Made by a program: the position numbers and the translations under genes. Below the pieces are notes generated by a model. That model was not told the DNA's origin. It made no database searches and saw only the letters and a program-made list of their open reading frames with translations. Positions 1 to 5,306 of a stretch of 5,323 bases of DNA are shown one piece after another. Origin of the DNA: an uncultured Eubacteriales bacterium (lineage in GTDB: Bacteria > Bacillota > Clostridia > Oscillospirales > Oscillospiraceae); NCBI GenBank assembly GCA_900321335.1, contig ONVR01000010.1, positions 1-5,323 of the forward strand. Reading direction: 5' to 3'. Position 1 is the stretch's first letter. Each line of letters opens with the position of its first letter.

Positions 1-352
1 GCGTTGTAATTACACCGAGGGTGTCCCCGTGTGACAGTATAACAGCAAGGTCTGTACCCGGCCCGCCGGAAAGCGTTGTAATCACACCGCGGCTTCCCCC
101 GTGTGACAATGTGACGGTACGGTCCGCACCCGGCACGCCGGAAAGCGTTGTAATTACACCGAGGGTGTCCCCGTGTGACAGTATAACAGCAAGGTCTGTA
201 CCCGGCCCGCCGGAAAGCGTTGTAATTACACCGAGGGTGCCCCCGTGTGACAGTATAACGGCAAGGTCTGAACCCGGCACACCGGAAAGCGTTGTAATCA
301 CACCGATGGTGCCCCCGTGTGACAGTATAACGGCAAGGTCTGAACCCGGCAC
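1..352. repeat. 72-bp tandem repeat array, at least 4.9 copies, open to the left
   Basis: Units begin at 1, 73, 145, 217 and 289 with an exact 72-bp period and no indels; the last copy stops matching at about 352. Copies 1 and 3 are identical. Copy 2 differs from copy 1 at 14 sites and copy 4 at 5 sites; copy 5 differs from copy 4 at 2 sites over its 64 nt. Each unit carries a palindrome or near-palindrome, TGTAATTACA (unit columns 5-14), and, in the complete units, an inverted repeat CCGGC-2 nt-GCCGG (columns 58-69). Because 72 is a multiple of three, one plus-strand frame and two minus-strand frames stay open throughout, so an open frame is not evidence of coding. The 16 variable columns spread almost evenly over the three codon positions (6, 4, 6), which argues against selection on a protein. 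I read it as a non-coding minisatellite or intergenic array; the C-terminal end of a 24-aa-repeat protein encoded further left remains possible. Confidence 0.93.
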
Positions 353-371
353 GTTATAAAAGTTCTTTTTG

Positions 372-399
372 CCCACTTTTTCTTACAAGAAAAAGTGGG
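372..399 (-). terminator. perfect 13-bp inverted repeat directly after the flavoenzyme stop codon
   Basis: The arms CCCACTTTTTCTT and AAGAAAAAGTGGG are separated by 2 nt (a 4-nt loop if the innermost pair is open). The hairpin starts at the base next to the TGA stop of the leftward gene, so it would form at the end of that transcript. It is not a textbook Rho-independent terminator: on the minus strand the stem is followed by CAAAAAGAAC and only then by TTTTAT. It may end transcription, protect the 3' end, or belong to a dispersed intergenic palindrome family. The position supports a 3'-end role; the function is inferred. Confidence 0.5.
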
Positions 400-2361
400 T
401 CAGCAGTCGATGGCGCTCTGGTAGCCCTCCCAGTTGGCCTCCCGGACACTCCGGGGGCTTCTGCAGTCACCGGCGATATAGAACGTCGGCGCGCACAGAC
501 GCAGGGAGAGCGCCTGCTCCAGATTGGGCGTCATACCCATAGCCGTAACCACCGTGTCCGCCGCAAAGAGCTTCTGCCCCTCCGCGTCCTCCGCCAGAAC
601 GCCGTCGGGCGTGACGGCGGTGGCTCTGGTGCCGGTGCGGACGTCGATGCCGTATTTCTTGAACTGGAGGTTCAGGGCGTTGCCGTGGAGGACATTGCCG
701 CCGTAGGTGAGGGTATCCGCCATTTCCAGCACCGTGCACGTCCGGCCCAGCATGGACAGATACACGCTCAGCTCCGTGCCCACAAGTCCGCCGCCGAGGA
801 TAACGACCTTCTGCCCGGCCTTTTCCGGGTGCATATACAGCTCCTGGGAGCTGATGACGTTTTGCCCGTCAATGCCCGGAATGGGGGCGACAAACTCCCG
901 GGCGCCCACCGCGGCAATGATCACGTCCGCGCCCACGGCCTCGGCGTATGCCGGTGTCACGTCCACGTTCAGACGCACGTCGATCGCCCCGTTCTGCACG
1001 TGGCGCTCCTGATAGTTGAGATACTCGTCCAGATGGCGCTTGAAGGGCACCTTCTCCTCGCAGCGCAGCACGCCGCCCAGACGGTCCGACTTCTCGCAGA
1101 GGATCACCTCGTGCCCACGCTCCGCAGCCGTGAGAGCCGCCTGCATACCGGCAATGCCGCCGCCCACGACCAGGACCTTTTTCCGGCGCTGGGCGGGCTT
1201 GACAATATCGTAAATGTACTCCAGAGACTCGCCGATCTTCGGATTGATGGCGCAGCTGTACTCCCCGCCCTGGATCAGGTGGGAGAAGCAGGACAGACAC
1301 CGCAGGCAGGGCGCGATCTCCTCCCGCCGGCCCTCCATGGCCTTGACGGGGGTATCCGGATCGGCGGAGAGCTGACGGGCCAGCTCCACCACGTCCGCCT
1401 TGCCGGAGGCGATGATCTCCTCCATCATCTCCGGATCGCTCAGAGAGCCCACCGTGGCAACGGGGGTTTTGACGTGCTTTTTGATCTCCGCGGCGTACTT
1501 GACGTTCACCCCGTCCTCCAGGAACATGTTGGGATGGGTGACGGTAAATACCTCGTCCACCTCGTGGCAGCCCGCAGAGACGTGGATCAGATCCACGTGT
1601 CCGTCCAGAGCCTTGGCGATCTGAATGCCGTAATCCAGATCGTAGCCCCCGTCGTAAACCTCCGAGCCGCTGATGCGCATCTCAATGACGAAATTTCTGC
1701 CGCAGGCCTTCCGGATGGCGTCCGCCACCGCGATGGGGAAGCGCATCCTGTTTTCAAAGCTGCCGCCCCACTGATCCTTCCGGTCGTTGGAGGGGAACAT
1801 GAACTGGCTGAGCAGCCAGCCGTGCCCTCCGTGTACCGTCACCATGCCGAAGCCGCTGCGCTTGGCAAACAGCGCCGCGTCGGCAAATTTCGCAATGGTG
1901 CGCTCAATGATCTCCTCCGGCATCTGCTTGGCCACGATGGGCCGGTTGCGGTTGTGGAAGTTCTGAGTGACCGTCTCGATGGGCCCGTAGATGGTGTTGC
2001 CCTCCATAAAGGACTTCCGGGCGCTGCTGCCGCAGTGGTTGAGCTCCACCGAGGCCACCGCCCCGTGACGGCTGATCCGCCGGGCCAGCCGGTCCAGATG
2101 GACCGAGGCACCGAAATCGTCCATGTGCATGTGGGGCCCGTTGCCACTGCCCAGCTCCGTGTCCACCACGGCATCGCCAATACAGACCGCGGCACAGCCG
2201 CCCATGGCCTTGCGCTCGTAAAAAGCCATACACTCGTCCGTGGGCTGATTGCCGTAGGTGGAGTAGCTCGTGCCCTGGGGCGCGGCAAAGATCCTGTTCC
2301 GGAAATACGTGTTTGCCAGAATGATCGGGGAAGACAGATGGGGATACTTCTGCGCGTACAT
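400..2361 (-). CDS. FMN/FAD/4Fe-4S NAD(P)H-dependent enoate or dienoyl-CoA reductase-type oxidoreductase (OYE family)
   Basis: Cytoplasmic, 653 aa, with the full domain order of E. coli FadH, trimethylamine dehydrogenase and clostridial 2-enoate/bile-acid (Bai) reductases. Residues 1-345 form the FMN-binding TIM barrel, with the family signature around HGGHGWL (177-183) and WGGSFENR (198-205). The cluster cysteines are C352, C355, C358 and C370 (C-x2-C-x2-C-x11-C). FAD-binding GGGIAG lies at 400-405, a second dinucleotide-binding GGGLVG at 523-528, and the FAD-contacting AGD at 630-632. H266 in GCHE aligns with FadH catalytic His252, but the FadH Tyr166 position is Trp182. In the family, NAD(P)H electrons pass through FAD and the Fe-S cluster to FMN, which reduces an activated C=C bond; the actual substrate is not evident. 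The ATG has GGAGGT 7 nt upstream on the coding strand. Length and C-terminus resemble FadH, so the gene looks intact. It diverges from DAHP synthase. Family very sure; substrate unknown. Confidence 0.93.
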   Translation of the reverse strand: MYAQKYPHLSSPIILANTYFRNRIFAAPQGTSYSTYGNQPTDECMAFYERKAMGGCAAVCIGDAVVDTELGSGNGPHMHMDDFGASVHLDRLARRISRHGAVASVELNHCGSSARKSFMEGNTIYGPIETVTQNFHNRNRPIVAKQMPEEIIERTIAKFADAALFAKRSGFGMVTVHGGHGWLLSQFMFPSNDRKDQWGGSFENRMRFPIAVADAIRKACGRNFVIEMRISGSEVYDGGYDLDYGIQIAKALDGHVDLIHVSAGCHEVDEVFTVTHPNMFLEDGVNVKYAAEIKKHVKTPVATVGSLSDPEMMEEIIASGKADVVELARQLSADPDTPVKAMEGRREEIAPCLRCLSCFSHLIQGGEYSCAINPKIGESLEYIYDIVKPAQRRKKVLVVGGGIAGMQAALTAAERGHEVILCEKSDRLGGVLRCEEKVPFKRHLDEYLNYQERHVQNGAIDVRLNVDVTPAYAEAVGADVIIAAVGAREFVAPIPGIDGQNVISSQELYMHPEKAGQKVVILGGGLVGTELSVYLSMLGRTCTVLEMADTLTYGGNVLHGNALNLQFKKYGIDVRTGTRATAVTPDGVLAEDAEGQKLFAADTVVTAMGMTPNLEQALSLRLCAPTFYIAGDCRSPRSVREANWEGYQSAIDC

Positions 2362-2367
2362 GATGAA

Positions 2368-2373
2368 ACCTCC
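2368..2373 (-). promoter_or_regulatory. ribosome binding site of the flavoenzyme gene
   Basis: The minus strand reads GGAGGT followed by 6 nt and the ATG at 2361-2359. It is a strong Shine-Dalgarno match, and it fixes the start because no other in-frame start lies close upstream with such spacing. Confidence 0.85.
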
Positions 2374-2385
2374 AAATACCAGTAG

Positions 2386-2391
2386 ATTTTA
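2386..2391 (-). promoter_or_regulatory. possible -10 element for the flavoenzyme gene
   Basis: The minus strand reads TAAAAT, one mismatch from TATAAT, about 25 nt upstream of the start codon and just ahead of the ribosome binding site. No recognisable -35 lies 16-18 nt further upstream. That place holds the 8-bp palindrome TGATATCA (2409-2416), which could be an activator site. This is a weak call made from position and AT-richness. Confidence 0.3.
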
Positions 2392-2490
2392 CAAAAATCA
2401 CTGCCTCATGATATCACAGAAGGGGGAATTTGTTAAGTATGGGATCATGCAAATATTAAAACTTTGTGCACTTTGCCCCGAACCTGCCCC

Positions 2491-2503
2491 TCCGGAATCC
2501 GGA
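2491..2503. promoter_or_regulatory. TCCGGA-A-TCCGGA element upstream of the DAHP synthase promoter
   Basis: Two copies of the palindrome TCCGGA, separated by one base, end 8 nt before the -35 box of the rightward promoter. The 13 bp are symmetric except for the central base. It is flanked by CCCC (2487-2490) and GGGG (2508-2511), so the surrounding 25 nt could also fold as an imperfect hairpin. The placement suits an operator or activator site in this divergent region; no regulator is encoded in the window. Confidence 0.35.
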
Positions 2504-2511
2504 AAAAGGGG

Positions 2512-2540
2512 TTGTAACAAATTGGAATCTCGTGTATAAT
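2512..2540 (+). promoter_or_regulatory. sigma70/sigmaA-type promoter of the DAHP synthase gene
   Basis: A -35 box TTGTAA (2512-2517), a 17-nt spacer and a consensus -10 box TATAAT (2535-2540) point to a transcription start near 2547. The 5' leader would then be only about 35 nt, which leaves no room for a T-box, riboswitch or peptide attenuator. Control, if any, must act on the promoter or on the enzyme. The promoter also rules out the in-frame TTG at 2546 as the start codon, since it sits at the predicted transcription start. Confidence 0.82.
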
Positions 2541-2566
2541 AGCATTTGGTTTATACACTAAATGAC

Positions 2567-2573
2567 AAAAGGA
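2567..2573 (+). promoter_or_regulatory. ribosome binding site of the DAHP synthase gene
   Basis: AAAAGGA lies 8 nt before the ATG at 2582. An alternative in-frame ATG at 2573 overlaps this site and would have no Shine-Dalgarno at usable distance, so 2582 is the better start. Confidence 0.75.
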
Positions 2574-2581
2574 TGATCCCC

Positions 2582-3610
2582 ATGAGTTTTCATTTTCAGG
2601 AAAAACTGCCCATCCCGGCAGAGACAAAAAAGCGCTACCCCGTCTCCGAGGAGATGGCCCGGAAAAAGGCGGAGCGGGACGGCGAGATCCGTGACGTGTT
2701 CACGGGAGAGAGCGATAAATTTATTCTCGTCATCGGCCCATGCTCCGCGGACAATGAGCCGGCCATGCTGGACTACGCCGGACGCCTGGCTGCGGTCCAG
2801 GAGGAAGTGGCCGACCGGCTGATCCTGGTGCCCCGGGTGTACACCAACAAGCCCCGGACCACGGGCCTGGGCTATAAGGGCCTGCTCCACCAGCCGGACC
2901 CGGAGAAGGAATCCGATCTGTTTGCCGGGGTGCTTGCCATCCGGAAGCTCCACATGCACGTGCTGGAGCAGACGGGCCTGCCCACGGCGGACGAGATGCT
3001 CTACCCGGAGAACTACTGGTACCTGTCGGACGTGCTGTCCTACGTGGCGGTGGGCGCCCGGAGCGTGGAAGACCAGCAGCACCGGCTCACCTGCAGCGGC
3101 ATGGACATTCCCGCCGGGATGAAAAATCCCACCGGGGGCGACCTGTCCATTATGATGAACGCCGTCATCGCGGCCCAGGCGCCCCAGTCCTTTATCTACC
3201 GGGGCTGGGCGGTGAACACCGACGGCAACGAGCTTGCCCATACGGTCCTGCGGGGCGCCACGGACAGCAACGGCAATACGATCCCCAATTACCACTATGA
3301 GGATCTGGCCGGGGTGGCGGAGCTGTACGCCCATGCGGAGCTGAAAAACCCGGCCTGCATCGTGGACACCAACCACGCCAACTCCGGCAAGCGATTCAAA
3401 GAGCAGATTCGCATCGCCAAGGAGGTCATGCACAGCCGCCGCCACAACGGAGATATCCGGGCGCTGGTGAAGGGCCTGATGATCGAGAGCTATCTGGTGG
3501 AGGGCAATCAGAAGATCGGTCAGCACACCTACGGCTGCTCCATCACTGACCCCTGCCTGGGCTGGGAGGACAGCCAGCGGCTGATCTACGAGATCGCCGA
3601 ACAGGTGTAA
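2582..3610 (+). CDS. aroF: 3-deoxy-7-phosphoheptulonate (DAHP) synthase, type I AroFGH family
   Basis: This cytoplasmic enzyme condenses phosphoenolpyruvate with erythrose 4-phosphate, the first step of the shikimate pathway. The 342-aa protein is about the length of E. coli AroF/G/H (around 350 aa) and matches along its whole length: GPCSADN (52-58), PRVYTNKPRTT (84-94), GARS (158-161), KNPTGG (181-186), DTNHANSGK (262-270), MIESYLVEGNQ (300-310) and SITDPCLGWED (320-330). The four metal ligands of AroG (Cys61, His268, Glu302, Asp326) correspond to C54, H265, E302 and D323, and all are present. There is no fused chorismate mutase or ACT domain, so feedback control would have to be of the AroG kind or absent. 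Which amino acid inhibits it cannot be read from sequence, so the paralogue letter is nominal. The start is chosen from the ribosome binding site and promoter. A metallopeptidase-like gene follows 48 nt downstream on the same strand. Confidence 0.96.
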   Translation: MSFHFQEKLPIPAETKKRYPVSEEMARKKAERDGEIRDVFTGESDKFILVIGPCSADNEPAMLDYAGRLAAVQEEVADRLILVPRVYTNKPRTTGLGYKGLLHQPDPEKESDLFAGVLAIRKLHMHVLEQTGLPTADEMLYPENYWYLSDVLSYVAVGARSVEDQQHRLTCSGMDIPAGMKNPTGGDLSIMMNAVIAAQAPQSFIYRGWAVNTDGNELAHTVLRGATDSNGNTIPNYHYEDLAGVAELYAHAELKNPACIVDTNHANSGKRFKEQIRIAKEVMHSRRHNGDIRALVKGLMIESYLVEGNQKIGQHTYGCSITDPCLGWEDSQRLIYEIAEQV

Positions 3611-3636
3611 CACCTGCCGCCGGGAAGATACCGGCG
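3602..3636 (+). other. two short hairpins between the DAHP synthase and metallopeptidase-like genes
   Basis: The first hairpin is CAGGTG (3602-3607) and CACCTG (3611-3616), with the TAA stop codon as its 3-nt loop. The second is CGCCGG (3618-3623) and CCGGCG (3631-3636) around a 7-nt loop. Neither is followed by a T-run, so they do not look like a complete intrinsic terminator. They could slow transcription, act as an RNA processing site, or stabilise the upstream message, letting the two genes be expressed at different levels from one transcript. Confidence 0.4.
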
Positions 3637-3646
3637 TGAGACCGGG

Positions 3647-3652
3647 AAGGAG
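3647..3652 (+). promoter_or_regulatory. ribosome binding site of the 229-aa HExxH gene
   Basis: AAGGAG sits 6 nt before the ATG at 3659, a strong match that fixes this start. Confidence 0.85.
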
Positions 3653-3658
3653 CGTTTC

Positions 3659-4348
3659 ATGGAACAAAAATGGGCCCGGGACTGTACCGGGCTGTATCAG
3701 ACGAGTCACTACGATTTTCATTTTGTGCCCGGTTCCCTTGCAGAGAGGGACATCGGGCAGATCGGCGCCCTCCAGGAACGCTGCTGGGAGAAGATCACGG
3801 CTTTTCTGGGGGTGATCCCGCCCTTTCGGCTGCACTATTTCCTGCTGGACACACCGGAGCTGGTGGGGAAGGTCTACGGGGATGACGAACCCTGCAACGG
3901 CTTTGCCGCTATGCCGGACACGGTCTTTGCTGTGTATAACGACCGGGTGAAATGCGTTGGCATGCACGAGGACACCCACCTGATCTCCTATTGCATCAAC
4001 CGGCCGCCTTCTGGCTTTCTCCGGGAGGGACTCGCCATGTTCATGGACAAGACCTGGTGGGACCGGCCAAACGAGGACTGGGTCCGGGAGTATCTCCGGG
4101 ACGGCTCATACAGAAGCCCCGTGGCGCTGCTGGAGGACGAGACGTTTTACAGCCTCTCCGACGCCCTGACCTATCCCATCGCCGGGGCCTTTACCCGGTA
4201 CTTGCTGGCCCGGATGCCTGTGGGAGACTATCTGGAAAAAATCTACCGGACCGACCGGGACGTTCCCGGCGCGTTGGCCCGGGCCAGTGGGATGGATCTG
4301 ACCGCCCTGGAGGCGGATTTTCGCCGCTGGATAACGGAAGAAGCATAA
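3659..4348 (+). CDS. putative zinc metallopeptidase, gluzincin / peptidase MA-like (HExxH)
   Basis: A 229-aa soluble protein with no signal peptide or membrane segment, so probably cytoplasmic. Seen in the sequence: the zinc-binding motif HEDTH (103-107) followed by REGLAMFMD (122-130), placing a likely third ligand, E124, 17 residues after H107. A later block, YPIAGAFTRYLLARM (172-186), resembles the conserved C-terminal helix of peptidase MA-like proteins, where the same order (HExxH, EGLA-x-Y/F, then G-x-F-x-RYL) is known. The N-terminal 100 residues show no motif I can name. If active it would be a zinc-dependent protease or peptidase; the substrate is unknown. It lies 48 nt after DAHP synthase with no clear promoter of its own in the gap, so co-transcription is plausible. 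Its 3' end faces a convergent HExxH gene. Motif sure; catalytic activity inferred. Confidence 0.85.
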   Translation: MEQKWARDCTGLYQTSHYDFHFVPGSLAERDIGQIGALQERCWEKITAFLGVIPPFRLHYFLLDTPELVGKVYGDDEPCNGFAAMPDTVFAVYNDRVKCVGMHEDTHLISYCINRPPSGFLREGLAMFMDKTWWDRPNEDWVREYLRDGSYRSPVALLEDETFYSLSDALTYPIAGAFTRYLLARMPVGDYLEKIYRTDRDVPGALARASGMDLTALEADFRRWITEEA

Positions 4349-4372
4349 GCGGCCCCGTAGCCCGGGCCCGGC

Positions 4373-4417
4373 GATAAGAGGAAGAGCGCGGAGACGATCC
4401 GCGCTCTTCCTCTTATC
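4373..4417. terminator. perfect 20-bp-stem hairpin terminator between convergent genes
   Basis: The left arm at 4373-4392 pairs perfectly with 4398-4417 around the 5-nt loop GACGA. On the plus strand the stem is followed by CCGTTTCAATTTTAT, a broken T-rich tail, which fits termination of the rightward HExxH gene 25 nt upstream. The same stem lies 20 nt past the stop of the leftward gene, but on the minus strand the following bases are GC-rich, so termination in that direction would be weaker or would rely on the stem alone. Just to its left lies CCGGGCCCGG (4362-4371), a second palindrome without clear role. Confidence 0.85.
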
Positions 4418-4437
4418 CCGTTTCAATTTTATGTAAA

Positions 4438-5295
4438 CTAATCGGCGGTTAAAAACGCCTGCCACAGGGCCTGTACCCGATCCGGATCCCAGCAGATCAG
4501 CTCGTCAAAGGCCGTCTCGGCCATGGCATACCGGATCAGACGGGCGCCCAGATAGTACCCCACGTCCCCGTGACCCCGGTAGCGCACCCAATCGCCGAAG
4601 TAGCGCTGGTCGGCAAAGGTCATGGTGTCCAGATCCGCCTCAAAATCGGACCGGATCTCCCGGAAATGGCGGTCACACCAGACCCGCCAGGCGTTGTCGT
4701 ATTGGTGAAAGGCCTGGGGATCCTCCAGAAGAGTCTGCTCAAACACCATGGCGATCCCCTCGGTGAAGAGCTGCCATAAAAACCGTTCCCGCGGCGTGGC
4801 CGTCTCCCGCTTCAGCACGCCGAACTGCCCCTGATAGGCGTGGCCAAGCTCGTGATCGATCAGACCCGCCATGGCCCGGCGGTCCGTCCAGCCCAGCTCG
4901 ACGATCTTTTCCAGTCCCAGCAGGATCACCCGGCGGCCGTCCAGCTCCGTGACCCATCCGGCGCCGTTGCACAGGCCCAGATAGAAAATGATGTCGCAGT
5001 CCGGGCACCTGCCGAAACGGCCCTCGATCGTCTGCTCCAGACCGTCCGTCAGAGCCAGGAAAGAGCGGTGGGCCTCCGCCCGGGCCGCGGGATCGCCCCA
5101 GACGCCGTTGAGAACGGGCAGATAGTCCTTGTCAAAGGTCACGGCGCCGGTGGACAGGGTCTGGTTGACATCCTCCCACAGCAGGGCCTCCAGAGAGGGA
5201 CTGACGGAGCGGATATAGTCTGACCAGGGATCCATCGCGAAGCTGCCGCCGGCACAGAGCGCCTCGATGTCGCCGTAGGTGTCAAGAATGTTCAT
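4438..5295 (-). CDS. putative HExxH zinc metallopeptidase, gluzincin-like, family uncertain
   Basis: A 285-aa soluble protein with no signal peptide or transmembrane segment. Seen in the sequence: zinc-binding motif HELGH (148-152), and FTEGIAMVFEQ (177-187), which puts a likely third ligand, E179, 27 residues after H152. This is the gluzincin pattern with a longer insertion than in its convergent neighbour. Near the C-terminus YYLGARLIRYAMAE (247-260) resembles the G-x-x-x-RYL helix of peptidase MA-like proteins. C97 and C100 form an isolated CPDC, with no second pair to suggest a zinc ribbon. The first 95 residues have no recognisable domain. It resembles predicted Zn-dependent proteases of the DUF2268/peptidase MA kind, but I cannot choose the family. 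The ATG has AAAGGA 5 nt upstream on the coding strand. The promoter lies outside the window. Substrate unknown; peptidase activity inferred from the motif only. Confidence 0.83.
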   Translation of the reverse strand: MNILDTYGDIEALCAGGSFAMDPWSDYIRSVSPSLEALLWEDVNQTLSTGAVTFDKDYLPVLNGVWGDPAARAEAHRSFLALTDGLEQTIEGRFGRCPDCDIIFYLGLCNGAGWVTELDGRRVILLGLEKIVELGWTDRRAMAGLIDHELGHAYQGQFGVLKRETATPRERFLWQLFTEGIAMVFEQTLLEDPQAFHQYDNAWRVWCDRHFREIRSDFEADLDTMTFADQRYFGDWVRYRGHGDVGYYLGARLIRYAMAETAFDELICWDPDRVQALWQAFLTAD

Positions 5296-5300
5296 GGGGT

Positions 5301-5306
5301 TCCTTT
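5301..5306 (-). promoter_or_regulatory. ribosome binding site of the 285-aa HExxH gene
   Basis: The minus strand reads AAAGGA 5 nt before the ATG at 5295-5293. Only 28 nt upstream of the gene are visible, so it cannot be said whether the gene has its own promoter or follows another gene to the right. Confidence 0.75.

Noticed and set aside
1..352. CRISPR array
   Set aside because: The whole 72-bp unit is repeated, with no unique spacers between short conserved repeats, and no cas gene is present.
21..359. Plus-strand open frame of 112 codons over the repeat array, possibly a 24-aa-repeat protein
   Set aside because: It has no ribosome binding site or genuine start within the window, other frames are equally open, and changes among repeat copies show no third-position preference. 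It can only be real as the end of a gene starting further left.
685..2385. Plus-strand open frame of 566 codons opposite the flavoenzyme gene
   Set aside because: It is a shadow produced by GC-rich codon use of the minus-strand gene, which has full family motifs; the antisense product has low-complexity His/Arg/Gly-rich composition and no recognisable domain.
2546..2581. N-terminal extension of DAHP synthase to a TTG at 2546 or ATG at 2573
   Set aside because: The TTG coincides with the expected transcription start of the TATAAT promoter, and the ATG at 2573 overlaps the Shine-Dalgarno. The ATG at 2582 has correct spacing and gives the family's usual length.
2541..2581. T-box, riboswitch or leader-peptide attenuator before DAHP synthase
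   Set aside because: The predicted leader is only about 35 nt and contains no terminator hairpin or aromatic-codon-rich leader frame.
2558..3979. Minus-strand open frame of 473 codons opposite DAHP synthase and part of the metallopeptidase-like gene
   Set aside because: It spans two clearly coding plus-strand genes and their intergenic hairpins, with a His/Val/Arg-rich product of no known family. It is an antisense artefact.
2558..5295. Toxin-antitoxin or phage-defence module built on the HExxH genes
   Set aside because: No antitoxin-like, nucleic-acid-sensing, nucleotide cyclase, pore-forming or phage-related partner is visible; the pairing is recorded as a finding but not called a system.
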